DNA from: Phycisphaerae bacterium
GTDB taxonomy: Bacteria > Planctomycetota > Phycisphaerae > UBA1845
Length of the DNA stretch: 64,000 nt
Direction of reading: 5' to 3'
NCBI GenBank assembly: GCA_029260075.1
Contig: JAJDDY010000067.1
Location: 174,829 to 238,828, forward strand
Part shown: positions 1 through 8,431 of the stretch, one piece after another
Numbering within the stretch: the stretch's first letter is position 1
How the letters are laid out: each line of letters opens with the position of its first letter
Program-made: the position numbers and the translations under genes
Notes under the pieces: model-generated
The model's database searches: none
The model's input: the letters and a program-made list of their open reading frames with translations, nothing else
Told to the model about the DNA's origin: nothing

Positions 1-132
1 TCCGACGTTCACATGCGCGCTGGCGCTCGGCGTGCATCCGACACTGGCCTGCGACTCGTTCGGTGGCTGTGCCGTCTTCACCGTATCAAGCGTATCGCTA
101 CGCGGACAAGTCTGATCAACGTGGGGTGCATC

Positions 133-771
133 ATGCGTTTCCTCTTCAACCTGTTTCTCGTCTTGGTGTGTGTCGCTTTTGTTTGGGGCGGTGGGGGTAA
201 TACCTATGTGGCTCTGACCAATACCAAACCCACGGCCGTTACTTGTACGGAACTCCTCAACAACCCGCCCAGCGCCAAGTGGTTGGAGATTCGGGAATGT
301 ACGGTCAACATCGACGACATCGTTGAGGTCAAGTACAAGTCGGGCACAGTGGAAGGCTACTACGCCCCGCTCGTCCCGACCCTTAGACCCGGAAGCCAAT
401 CGGCTGTGCTGGTCAAAGCCGAGTCGATCAAAGAACTGCGCAAACTCGCCCAAGCCCATGAGTTCAGCGGCATCGTTCAGTTCGGTATCGAGAGCGATGA
501 CTCCGTTCGCGAGATTATCGAAAACGCCCATCTCAACCTGAGCAAGAAGTTTCTGATCCTCGATGCAGGTGAAAAGCCCGAACTCGCAGTTTCGATGACG
601 ATGCTCTCGATGGGACTCCTGATTGGGTGGTACCTATGGCGGAAGGTCAGCAAGGTGACCGACAAGCCCGCAGGCGTCGAGTCGGCGGAGGCGTCACTAC
701 CACCCATGGCCTCGCCGTCCACGTCCAAGACGAAATCCGAACCCGAGGTTCTCGAACCCGTCTCGCGGTAG
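133..771 (+). CDS. Two-pass membrane protein of unknown function
   Basis: I do not recognise this family. The 212-residue product starts with a hydrophobic stretch (residues 1-20, signal anchor or signal peptide) and has a second membrane segment at about residues 150-168, followed by a polar Pro/Ser/Glu-rich tail of about 44 residues. The roughly 130 residues between them would lie outside the membrane. The ATG at 133 was preferred to an in-frame ATG at 13 because the extra 40 residues are Arg-rich and unlike a real N-terminus, whereas 133 opens directly into a signal-like segment. It stands alone upstream of the cytochrome cassette with a 385 bp gap between, so no shared role can be claimed. 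Confidence 0.65.
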   Translation: MRFLFNLFLVLVCVAFVWGGGGNTYVALTNTKPTAVTCTELLNNPPSAKWLEIRECTVNIDDIVEVKYKSGTVEGYYAPLVPTLRPGSQSAVLVKAESIKELRKLAQAHEFSGIVQFGIESDDSVREIIENAHLNLSKKFLILDAGEKPELAVSMTMLSMGLLIGWYLWRKVSKVTDKPAGVESAEASLPPMASPSTSKTKSEPEVLEPVSR

Positions 772-1156
772 ATGCAGATCGATGGCTGTGTCCAGGGTCG
801 CGTGCGGTACCTGATGGGTGGCCCATTGCTTCAGCGGTGGGGGACTCGAATCCAGCGTTGACTGGCGTCCCCAACGGCGAACGCCACGGGCCACCCAAGC
901 CGTCAATGGATCGCTTGCAGGACGGCAGCAGCTGATCGATGGCGTCATCGAGAATAACGCTCGATGATTGGGCGCCATCGCACGCCCCGCAACACAGATT
1001 AGCCGCCTCCAGCACGGCGGCGATGTTGACCCCGCCAAACCACCTTCGTACGCTCTCGGTCCCGGTATAGATCGGGATCGCGTGAACGCCCATGCCTCGT
1101 GACAACCTGGCGCGGTTCACGCCTACGCCCACGATGGCCCACACGAAGGCGGTTCG
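772..1156. other. Gap between genes containing one R4 hairpin repeat
   Basis: No gene is supported here. A minus-strand reading frame crosses the gap, but it translates the repeat at 813-898 and overlaps the upstream gene. The cytochrome gene that follows has an AAGG-type ribosome site just before its ATG. Confidence 0.5.
813..898. repeat. R4 hairpin repeat, copy 1
   Basis: Two arms in inverse orientation begin with GGGTGGCCCAT and end with ATGGGCCACCC-like sequence, enclosing GGGGGACTCGAATCC. The same arms recur at 31711-31755, 43207-43319 and, decayed, at 58029-58070. The left arm here is degenerate relative to the copy at 43207-43319. Confidence 0.6.
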
Positions 1157-2185
1157 ATGAACAAACTGCAAGCAGCCGCCGCCCTGATTACGATCGGTAC
1201 GTGGCTTGGCGGCTGCGGGTCCGAACAGCCCCGATCCTCTGAGAATCCCTCACCCTCATCGAACGCGGCGTCGGACCCAACATCGTTGTTGAGCAAGGGT
1301 CGGGTGGCCTACTCGCAATACTGCATCGGTTGCCACGGCGTCGACGGCGATGGTCGCGGCGATGCAGCCCCCTTTCTCCACCCGAGCCCGCGCGATTTTC
1401 GACGCGCCGCCTTCAAGTTCAGTTCAACCAGAACCGGGCTCCTCCCCACCGACGCCGATCTGCGCCGCACCATCGTCGACGGATTACCGGGCAGCGCCAT
1501 GACCGGATTCCCCCTCCTCCCGGAATCAACGGTCGACGCCCTCATCGCGTACATCAAGTCCTTTTCTCCGCGTTGGCAGGGCACGGCTGCATCCGAGATT
1601 CCTTTCGTCGCTAATCCGTACGGTGCGAGCGACCGCATCGCCGATGCAATCGCGCGCGGCGAAGTCGTGTACCATGGGTTCGCGACCTGTTGGAGTTGTC
1701 ACCCCGCCTACGTATCCGCGGAGAGAATCAACGCGCACCTTGTGGCTATGGAAAACCCACCGAGGGATTCCTTTCGATCCAACCTGTCCGAGTCCGTATG
1801 CGAGCCCGACGCCTCGAGCACTGAGATCGTCCCGCCCGATTTTCAAAGAGACCCCGTGCGCGCCGGTCGCAACGTTCGTGACCTTTACCGGTCCATCGCC
1901 GCCGGCATCACCGGGACCGCCATGCCCACTTGGATCGACTCGATGGACATCCCCGCCAACGACGGCAGCCCACTTGTCGAGTCGGCGGACCTGTGGGCGA
2001 CGGCGTACTATGTACGCAGCCTGATTCAACAACGTCCAGCCAAGCTGACGCCCGATGGCCTGACGGTACGTGATCGACGACAACCCATCATGCTCACCGA
2101 CGCGGCGCGGGATGCAGAAGTTGGTTCCAAGAAAACAGCCGTCCCCGCGCCGACCGAAGCTGAAGTGTTCGAGGAGGACGAGTAG
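1157..2185 (+). CDS. Diheme c-type cytochrome, lipoprotein
   Basis: Predicted periplasmic electron carrier of 342 residues. The lipobox LGGC puts the acylated cysteine at residue 20. Two heme-binding motifs are visible: CIGCH at 56-60 and CWSCH at 178-182. Each is followed by a likely axial methionine (SAMTGF near residue 115; GTAMPTW in the second domain), giving two class I cytochrome domains, and the tail is acidic. The stop codon is directly followed by the ATG of the CcoN-like gene, so the two are surely cotranscribed. The most natural role is to pass electrons to or from the subunit I/CcoO-like pair downstream, similar to CcoP of cbb3 oxidases, although unlike CcoP it is lipid-anchored. 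The partner assignment is inference from gene order. Confidence 0.88.
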   Translation: MNKLQAAAALITIGTWLGGCGSEQPRSSENPSPSSNAASDPTSLLSKGRVAYSQYCIGCHGVDGDGRGDAAPFLHPSPRDFRRAAFKFSSTRTGLLPTDADLRRTIVDGLPGSAMTGFPLLPESTVDALIAYIKSFSPRWQGTAASEIPFVANPYGASDRIADAIARGEVVYHGFATCWSCHPAYVSAERINAHLVAMENPPRDSFRSNLSESVCEPDASSTEIVPPDFQRDPVRAGRNVRDLYRSIAAGITGTAMPTWIDSMDIPANDGSPLVESADLWATAYYVRSLIQQRPAKLTPDGLTVRDRRQPIMLTDAARDAEVGSKKTAVPAPTEAEVFEEDE

Positions 2186-3640
2186 ATGGGACAGGTTGCG
2201 ACGTCCATGGTCCCCACCGAGCAGGGCGAGCACCAACTCGCGGATAGCCTTGTAGACAAGCGACTCGTGCTCGCTTGTTTCATTGCCGCCATTGCGTACC
2301 TTTTCTTTGCGATGCTCGCCGGCTGGTTCTTTTCGTTCCAGTTTCTTCAAATCAACGCGTTCCCAGACAACGAATACTTGTCACCCGGTCGGTGGCGCAT
2401 GGTTCATACCAATGTCGTGCTCTACGGGTTTCTCGCCAACGCCTACCTCGGCGCGCTCCATTGGTGTACGCCGCGACTAAGTTTGCGTCCGGTGCTAAGC
2501 CGCAAACTCTCGTGGTTCGTGTTCGTCGCGTGGCAAACTATGACGGTCGCGACCATCCTTGCGCTGCTCGGCGGACACGCTCAGGCCGTCGAATGGGGCG
2601 AGGCGCCGCCCGTCATCGATGTGGGTAATCTTGTCGTACTCGTCTTGGTGGCGATCAACTTCTCAATCCCAATACTTCGCATGCGCGGGCCGATGTACGC
2701 GACGTTGTGGTACTTCCTGATCGGTTTCGCTTGGGTTGTCCCGCTCTACCTGACGGGCAACCTCGTTCCGCAATACGTGGCCGGTGACGGGACCGGCGCG
2801 ATCACGAAACTCGTCTTCTACGAATCGGTACAGCTCGGCGTCATGCCAATCGCGTGCGGACTGATCTACTACTTTGTACCCGTGCTGGTCGGTCGACCCA
2901 TCTGGAGTCATCGTTTGGCGATGGCGGGGTTCTTGTGTCTGATGATCGTAGCGCCGTGGGGTGGCCTCTTCGAGTTTGCCCACGGAAGCGTTTCGCCCAC
3001 GCTGCACACGATTACCATGGTGGGCATGCTCGGCAACGCCGCGGTCGCAGCCATGTTGATCATCAACTACGTCGCGTCGACAGGTGGCGCCGCCCGCTCC
3101 AACGGTCGAACCTCCGTGGCTCGCCGATGGTTCGCCGCGGGCATGTTCTGCTATCTGATCGTTTGCATCCAAGGGGCGTTGCTAGGATCTTCCGCGTTTC
3201 AAGACGTCGTTCGTTTTTCAGATTGGGTCGTGGGTCACTCCCATCTCGTGATGTTCGGCGCGCTTGGGTTTTGGATGTTGGGAATCATGACCCACCTGCT
3301 CCCCAGCCTTCTCGGGGCGCGGTGCTGGTGGAGCGATCGCCTAAACGCATGGCATTTTTGGCTAAGCTGCGCCGGCTTGCTCATCATGATTTCCGCATTG
3401 ATGATCGCCGGATGGCGCCAGGGATCCATGTGGGGCGAGCCCATTCCATGGGCGTCGACCGTGATTGCTGTTGTTTCGTTTTGGGCTTTGCGCACCGTGG
3501 CCGGTCTCGTGATCATCGTCGCCCAATTGTTCTTCGTCTGGAACATTCTCATGACCGCCGTGGATCAGCTATCCCGCGACGAAGAACCTCATCAGTCAAA
3601 CACGAACCATCCCGAACCGCAATCGAGTTACGTGCAATGA
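2186..3640 (+). CDS. CcoN-like heme-copper oxidase subunit I lacking CuB ligands
   Basis: A 484-residue polytopic membrane protein related to subunit I of cbb3-type cytochrome c oxidase. Low-spin heme ligands are kept: His74 in WRMVHTN and His353 in DWVVGHSHLVMFG; His351 in the same motif corresponds to the high-spin heme ligand. A gapless alignment by memory to Pseudomonas CcoN, anchored on YYFVP and on RPxxSxRL, places Tyr212 where the first CuB histidine (WYGHNAV) should be, Phe262-Glu263 where the HH pair should be, and Ala256 at the active-site tyrosine. The protein therefore probably cannot reduce oxygen in the normal way. It lies between the diheme cytochrome (adjacent) and the CcoO-like gene (ATGA overlap). 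Membership of the superfamily is secure; the reaction is unknown. Confidence 0.85.
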   Translation: MGQVATSMVPTEQGEHQLADSLVDKRLVLACFIAAIAYLFFAMLAGWFFSFQFLQINAFPDNEYLSPGRWRMVHTNVVLYGFLANAYLGALHWCTPRLSLRPVLSRKLSWFVFVAWQTMTVATILALLGGHAQAVEWGEAPPVIDVGNLVVLVLVAINFSIPILRMRGPMYATLWYFLIGFAWVVPLYLTGNLVPQYVAGDGTGAITKLVFYESVQLGVMPIACGLIYYFVPVLVGRPIWSHRLAMAGFLCLMIVAPWGGLFEFAHGSVSPTLHTITMVGMLGNAAVAAMLIINYVASTGGAARSNGRTSVARRWFAAGMFCYLIVCIQGALLGSSAFQDVVRFSDWVVGHSHLVMFGALGFWMLGIMTHLLPSLLGARCWWSDRLNAWHFWLSCAGLLIMISALMIAGWRQGSMWGEPIPWASTVIAVVSFWALRTVAGLVIIVAQLFFVWNILMTAVDQLSRDEEPHQSNTNHPEPQSSYVQ

Positions 3641-4308
3641 TGGACAAGCCATCATCCAAGACGTTGCTGTTCGCGGGCATGGTGGGTTCTTCTCTTTCGC
3701 TACTCGTGGTGGCTGCCGTCGCGCACACAAGTCACCTATCGCGGACAGAGTTGACGGCAGAACAACTCGCCGCCGACGGCATCGTGTACGAGTTCGTTCA
3801 ACTCGCTGAGCGTTTCCCGGTCGAGTTCAATCGCTACTTTCCCGCCGGCGCTACCACCGAGTCCTACGCCGAAGCACTTCGACTCGGGCGGGATATCTAT
3901 GTGGCTGAAGCTTGCTGGCACTGCCACACGCAGCAGGTCCGACCGATACCCGCCGATGAGCAAAGATGGGGACCGCGATCGCAAGCGAGCGAATACCGAA
4001 ACGAACTTCAGCACCCCATCATGCGTGGCACGCGGCGCGTCGGCCCCGATCTTTCACGCGAAGGTGCTCGACGCAGCAACGATTGGCATCTCGCACACTT
4101 CTACGACGCAACCAGTGTCGTACCCACATCGGTCATGCCGGCCTACCGCTGGTTCCACGACGCACGCGGATACCCCAACAAACGCGGCATGGCCATCATC
4201 ACCTACATGCAGTCGCTGGGCAGTTGGCTTGATTGCTACCCCAACTGCCTCGACCGGCCGCCTTCGACCATGCAACGCGACCCGTCCGGCACGCGCGAGG
4301 GTGTGTGA
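3637..4308 (+). CDS. CcoO-like membrane-anchored monoheme cytochrome c
   Basis: A 223-residue homologue of subunit II of cbb3 oxidases. It has one N-terminal membrane segment (about residues 10-30), the heme motif CWHCH at 93-97 followed by TQQVRP, then the CcoO-like stretch GPDLSREGARRSNDWH and an axial methionine in SVMPAYRWF. The start overlaps the preceding stop (ATGA at 3637-3640); a second ATG follows at 3640. In normal cbb3 enzymes CcoO relays electrons to subunit I, so it is probably the direct partner of the CcoN-like protein here. No CcoP, CcoQ or assembly gene (CcoG, CcoI, CcoS) is nearby, so this is not a standard cbb3 operon. Confidence 0.87.
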   Translation: MMDKPSSKTLLFAGMVGSSLSLLVVAAVAHTSHLSRTELTAEQLAADGIVYEFVQLAERFPVEFNRYFPAGATTESYAEALRLGRDIYVAEACWHCHTQQVRPIPADEQRWGPRSQASEYRNELQHPIMRGTRRVGPDLSREGARRSNDWHLAHFYDATSVVPTSVMPAYRWFHDARGYPNKRGMAIITYMQSLGSWLDCYPNCLDRPPSTMQRDPSGTREGV

Positions 4309-4818
4309 CAGATTGGGCGGGTTGTGCAACAACGTTCGAAGGCGGCACACCCTGTCAGAGCTGTGGGCGCAAGCCCACAGACATGATACGAACGAGCACA
4401 GCCCTTCTTCGATACCAGGCCGGTCACAGGGCTCGCGCCCTATGCTCTGATAAATGCCCGCCGATTGTGTCACGCACCCCGCGCGCGACGTCACGGTCGA
4501 TCCAACTTGACAGGCGGGCGTCGCGGCCGGTACAAGCGATCCCCGGCGCTTGAGTCTCCGCTTGCCGTACGTCGCACCGGGCCGACATCTGCGCGTGAAC
4601 ACACCGTCTGATCTGTATGTTCACTGACCGAAGATTCGTACGACAGCGTGCGTACGCTCTGAGAGCGTGTCTAGGAAGGGTTGTTTCAAACCGGGCCGTG
4701 ACCGTAAGGAAGCGGTTCTCGACCACGAAACCGGACCGTTTCCTCGCGGGCGCGGCTGTGAACGAGACTTCTGAAACACGCTCTGAGTTCCCAAAACGCT
4801 TACGGAAACAACGTCACC
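4309..4818. other. Gap with a GCAA-capped hairpin and one R2 repeat
   Basis: No gene seen. A perfect 8 bp stem (CTGTGGGC/GCCCACAG) closed by GCAA lies at 4361-4380, 52 bp after the cytochrome cassette. It has no T-run, so it may be a 3-prime protective hairpin rather than an intrinsic terminator. The R2 repeat occupies 4661-4784. Minus-strand reading frames here start inside the repeat and were not called. Confidence 0.45.
4661..4784. repeat. R2 long inverted repeat, copy 1
   Basis: Outer arms read GAGAGCGTGTCTAGGAAGGG and, inverted, CTGAAACACGCTCT. Inner arms carry the CGTAAGGAAGCGG palindrome shared by R1 and R2. This copy is diverged (GGGCCGTGACCGTAAGG). Other copies lie at 18140, 26220, 35022, 53066 and 53771. 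Confidence 0.6.
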
Positions 4819-6039
4819 ATGGTCGCACAACCTCCAGAGCTAACCGACAGTCAGGTAGGCCGAGCGCTCGGCGTCAAGAGTCGATACGGTGGCGGCGGCA
4901 TTTCGGCGGATGCGTTCCTCTCGCTCGGATGCATGGAGGGCATGTTCGACCATATCGTCGAAGCCGCCCCGACCCGCGTAGCCAAGCCAGCCGGTCCGAC
5001 GATCGTTTCGGGCTATGTGCTCGTCGGCGCCGTGACCTCGGTGGCCTACATCATTCACGCACTACCCATTCCGTCGATCGGCGTCATCAGCACGATCGTC
5101 ATCGCCATTCTGCTGGGTATGATCGTGCGCAACGTCCTTCCGCTGCCCGGCTCGGTCAGGCCCGGGTGTAAGCACCTCATCAGAAAAGGGATTCCGATCG
5201 CGATCGTGTTGACGGGTGCCGGACTGAATCTCCACGTGATGCAAGCCGTCGGAGTCCGCGCGATGATCATCACCGCCCTCTGCGTCGTCATCGCCGTTTC
5301 CGCCGGTTACTACCTCGGGCGATTGTTCGGTCTTCCCTCGCGCGCCGCGATGCTTCTCGGTGTAGGGACGGGGATATGCGGCAACAGCGCCATCGTCGCC
5401 GTGGCGCCGCTGATCGATGCCGACGACGACGATCTTGTCCTTTCGGTAGGCGCCATCAACCTTCTCGGATTCCTCGTCATGTTGCTTCTGCCGATCGCGG
5501 GCAAATGGTTAGCGCTCGACGGACGCGCCTTCGGCATTTGGGCGGGCACGTCGATTCACGCCGTCCCGCAGGTCGTCGCCGCCGGTTTCGTACACAGCGA
5601 CCAAGCCGGCGAATTGGCCACGGTGGTCAAGCTTTTCCGCGTCGTCTTGCTTGCCCCAATGGTGTTCATCCTGGCGCTCGCCCACGCGCGGCAAAAAGCC
5701 GCCAGCGCCGGTGCGTCCGGTGACGGCCTGCGGATCCACTATGCACGCTTCGTTCCCTGGTTCGTGTGGGGGTTCGTGGCCTGTGCGCTCATGGGCACGT
5801 TCGGCCTGCTACCGACGCTAAGTTTTCCCATCGCCGGTTCGTCTCACGACATCGATCTACCGGTCGCGATGAAGACGGCCGGTAAGGTCTTGCTGACACT
5901 CAGCGTCGCAGCCATCGGGCTCGAGGTCGACATCCGCCAACTCGCCGGAGTTGGTGGTCGGGCGTTGCTCGCCGGCCTGGCCGCCGCGATCGTACTGGCC
6001 GTATCCAGCCTGATCGCCATCAAAATTCTAATCCCCTGA
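4819..6039 (+). CDS. YeiH/UPF0324-family membrane transporter (putative sulfate exporter family)
   Basis: A 406-residue protein with about ten membrane segments. The family signature GTGICGNSAIVAVAPLI sits at about residues 180-197, with GTSIHAVPQVVAAGF later, both typical of the YeiH/UPF0324 family (Pfam Cons_hypoth698). Members are annotated as putative sulfate exporters, but the substrate is poorly established, so I give no gene symbol. The N-terminal 40 residues are atypical; ATGs at 4933 and 4942 may be the true start since no clear ribosome site precedes 4819. It stands alone, with R2 upstream and about 240 bp of unremarkable sequence before the phosphatase gene. Confidence 0.85.
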   Translation: MVAQPPELTDSQVGRALGVKSRYGGGGISADAFLSLGCMEGMFDHIVEAAPTRVAKPAGPTIVSGYVLVGAVTSVAYIIHALPIPSIGVISTIVIAILLGMIVRNVLPLPGSVRPGCKHLIRKGIPIAIVLTGAGLNLHVMQAVGVRAMIITALCVVIAVSAGYYLGRLFGLPSRAAMLLGVGTGICGNSAIVAVAPLIDADDDDLVLSVGAINLLGFLVMLLLPIAGKWLALDGRAFGIWAGTSIHAVPQVVAAGFVHSDQAGELATVVKLFRVVLLAPMVFILALAHARQKAASAGASGDGLRIHYARFVPWFVWGFVACALMGTFGLLPTLSFPIAGSSHDIDLPVAMKTAGKVLLTLSVAAIGLEVDIRQLAGVGGRALLAGLAAAIVLAVSSLIAIKILIP

Positions 6040-6276
6040 CCGGACGGAACGCCCAAGAATCCATGGTCCCCGGAATAGTCACTCCGCGTCCGTAACAGAA
6101 GCCGTTCGCCAGAAGGACGGGGCCAGGCGGAGCTTCGTTATTCGATCTTTTCAAGACCACCCACGCGCGGTACGGTAGTTGCTAGAGGCAGTCAATGGCG
6201 TTGCCCACGCGCAGCGCGACGAGCTTGGGGGCTGAATCGTCGGGTTAGTCGAACGACCATTCGAGGAGCAGGAGTC

Positions 6277-7287
6277 GTGTTACCAAAGAACGCCGTGCCT
6301 AGGTTACAAACCGTCCAACAGCACATTCTCGATCGGCAGCGGACTCAACATCCCGACGCTACGGGCGAGTTCAGCTGGCTTCTTTCGGGCATCACCCTCG
6401 CCACTAAGATCATCGCCGACCACGTTCGCCGCGCCGGGCTCATCGACGTCCTTGGCACCGCTGGCCACACCAACGTTCAGGGGGAGCAAGTAGAGAAGCT
6501 CGACATCATTGCCAACGAAACCATTGCCGCCTGCCTTGGCTATCGAGGCAACGTGGGCATCATGGTTTCGGAAGAGGATGACGAACCGCGAATCATCAAG
6601 GATCTTGACGACCAAGCTAGATACATCGTCCTGTTCGATCCGCTCGACGGATCAAGCAACATCGACGTCAACGTCTCGATAGGAACAATATTTTCGATCC
6701 TGCAACGGCGCGAGGACGTGGCCGCCGGCCGCGTCATGGACCACATTCTCCAGCCCGGATACCAGCAGGTTGCTGCGGGCTACGTGGTGTACAGTAGCAG
6801 CACCGTAATGGCCTACACCACCGGCGACGGTGTCCACATGTTCACGCTCGACCCCGCCATCGGCGCGTTTCGACTCAGCCGCGAAGGTGTCACCATGCCG
6901 GAGTCGGGTCGAATCTACAGCATGAACGAAGCCTACCGCCGCAAGTTCCCTGACGGCATTAAGCGATACCTCGATTGGGTCAAGAGTGAAGAGTCAGGTG
7001 GGTACACCGCGCGCTACATCGGCTCCCTCGTTGCCGATTTTCACCGTACGCTGCTCAAAGGTGGCGTCTTTTGCTATCCGCCCACAGTCAGTGCGCCGCG
7101 CGGAAAATTACGTCTACTCTACGAAGCCAACCCGTTGGCGTTCATCGCCGAGCAGGCCGGTGGTACCGCTACCGACGGTCGAGAGCGGATTCTCGACAAG
7201 ATCCCCGCCGCCCTGCACCAGCGAACCCCGCTCGTCATTGGAAGCAAGTCAGAAGTCGCCAAAATCGCCGAGTTTTGGCAACCCTAA
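6277..7287 (+). CDS. fbp: Class I fructose-1,6-bisphosphatase
   Basis: Hydrolyses fructose 1,6-bisphosphate to fructose 6-phosphate in gluconeogenesis, in the cytoplasm. At 336 residues it is the usual length. Metal-binding motifs are present: SEEDDE near residue 97 and DPLDGSSNID near 121-130. The C-terminal substrate part includes GGVFCYPPT, LLYEANPLAFIAEQAGG and the terminal residues expected of the family. The start is GTG, supported by a strong ribosome site (GAGGAGCAGGAG) ending a few bases upstream; no ATG fits. It is monocistronic. The TAA stop lies at the very start of an R3 repeat element. Confidence 0.96.
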   Translation: MLPKNAVPRLQTVQQHILDRQRTQHPDATGEFSWLLSGITLATKIIADHVRRAGLIDVLGTAGHTNVQGEQVEKLDIIANETIAACLGYRGNVGIMVSEEDDEPRIIKDLDDQARYIVLFDPLDGSSNIDVNVSIGTIFSILQRREDVAAGRVMDHILQPGYQQVAAGYVVYSSSTVMAYTTGDGVHMFTLDPAIGAFRLSREGVTMPESGRIYSMNEAYRRKFPDGIKRYLDWVKSEESGGYTARYIGSLVADFHRTLLKGGVFCYPPTVSAPRGKLRLLYEANPLAFIAEQAGGTATDGRERILDKIPAALHQRTPLVIGSKSEVAKIAEFWQP

Positions 7288-7289
7288 CC

Positions 7290-7430
7290 GCCTGTTGAAG
7301 AAAGTGTGGCACCGGCTTCCGGCCGTTGATCCAATAGCGATTGCCGCCTCTTGACGGGGACAAGTCCTGTTGTCACGGGCGGGTTCGCGGTAGGCTGAAT
7401 GAGTGCCCGCCTTGTTCAACACCCTGCTAG
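7290..7430 (+). repeat. R3 repeat element, copy 1
   Basis: A roughly 140 bp element. It opens CTGTTGAAGAAAGTGTGGCA, carries the hairpin ACCGGCTTCCGGCCGTTGAT (consensus ACCGGCTTCCAGCCGGTGAT), then TTGACGGGGACAAG, and closes with GTTCAACACCCTGCTAG. It starts in the fbp stop codon region. Related copies lie at 14967, 19782, 23110, 25358 and 56459, with fragments at 35221 and 59894. Confidence 0.75.
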
Positions 7431-7531
7431 GCGAACATCCCCGCCGAGAAACACAGAACGAGAAGCACAAATCCATTTCTCGTATCACCAGTATAATTTC
7501 CGATATGTGGCCAGAATAGTGTTGACCGATG

Positions 7532-7548
7532 CTGGCACGAGCGCCGCG
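7532..7548 (+). promoter_or_regulatory. Candidate sigma-54 promoter for the PAS-Fis gene
   Basis: CTGGCACGAGCGCCGCG matches the -24 block CTGGCACG exactly and keeps the GG-N10-GC spacing, but the -12 block is CCGC instead of TTGC. Transcription would start near 7559, giving a leader of about 95 bases with a 7 bp hairpin (AGCACCA/TGGTGCT, 7572-7588). Tentative. Confidence 0.35.
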
Positions 7549-7654
7549 GATCGAGTACAATCTCACTAAATAGCACCATTTTGGTGCTTGATTGGACAGG
7601 GGGTTGCGCTGCAGACTATCGACCCCTACTTGCTATGCCCAAGGAGTTTGCACT

Positions 7655-8344
7655 ATGGCTACGACGATAACGACACGCGAAATCTCGCTGCACGCGATCA
7701 CGCACGACGCCGTCGATGGGCTATTCGTCGTCGATCGAAACCGAAAGATCACGGTGTTCACTGAAGGATGTGAACGCATCTGTGGTGCCAACGCCGCAAG
7801 CGCGATCGGTTCCGACTGCCCGCGTTCGGATGTCATGGATGGTTCGCCAGAGCAATCGCGCCGCTTGTCAGGTCTACTTTGCCCGGCGCATAAGATTCTT
7901 GACGGCGAAATCCAATCGTTCCGCCGGCGGATGAACGTCGACCCAAGCGATGGGCAACGGGTGTGCGTCGAAACGACCTACTCTCCGATTCGTGACGAGC
8001 GCGGACACGTCAGCGGCGTCGTGGGCGTGGTGCGCGACGTGACTGGCGTCGTGGAACGCGAGAACGACGTGGGTGGCGTTCCCGCGACGTGCGCAGCGAG
8101 CGGGGATGACGCCGTATCCGACACTGTAGTCGAGCGCAACGAATCGGATGGCGCCAAATCCGGCCCGCTTGATCAAGTCCTGACGTCGATTGAACGACGC
8201 GAAATACTCGGCGCGCTTCAACGTGCCAGGGGACAGCGGACGCTGGCCGCGCGTTTGCTCGGCATTTCGCGCAGCCGTCTATACCGGCGCATGGAAGCCA
8301 TCGGCGTCGATCTTACGACCGTAAGTCGATCGACCTCGCATTGA
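7655..8344 (+). CDS. PAS domain - Fis-type HTH regulator without AAA+ domain
   Basis: A 229-residue cytoplasmic protein. Residues about 10-125 form a PAS domain (GLFVVDRNRKITVFTEGCER; YSPIRDERGHVSGVVGVVRD) with several cysteines (CERIC, SDC, LLCP) that could bind metal or sense redox. Residues about 180-229 form a Fis-like helix-turn-helix (RTLAARLLGISRSRLYRRM), as found at the end of NtrC-type activators. The sigma-54-contacting AAA+ domain that normally sits between is missing, so it is more likely a DNA-binding modulator than a sigma-54 activator. ATG 7655 has an AAGGAG ribosome site; the upstream in-frame ATG at 7592 does not. Confidence 0.8.
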   Translation: MATTITTREISLHAITHDAVDGLFVVDRNRKITVFTEGCERICGANAASAIGSDCPRSDVMDGSPEQSRRLSGLLCPAHKILDGEIQSFRRRMNVDPSDGQRVCVETTYSPIRDERGHVSGVVGVVRDVTGVVERENDVGGVPATCAASGDDAVSDTVVERNESDGAKSGPLDQVLTSIERREILGALQRARGQRTLAARLLGISRSRLYRRMEAIGVDLTTVSRSTSH

Positions 8345-8431
8345 CACGTGGTCCCTCGGTTGTCATCATGAACACCAGCATCAGACCGTGCAGCCAGCAC
8401 TGTCGATGGCGCGTCGAGTGACCCTGAACCT

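Noticed and set aside
814..880. tRNA-like GACTCGAATCC motif
   Set aside because: It is part of the R4 repeat; no acceptor stem or anticodon arm can be built around it, and the motif recurs in other copies.
647..1171. 174-codon minus-strand frame in the first gap
   Set aside because: It includes the translated R4 repeat and overlaps two plus-strand genes.
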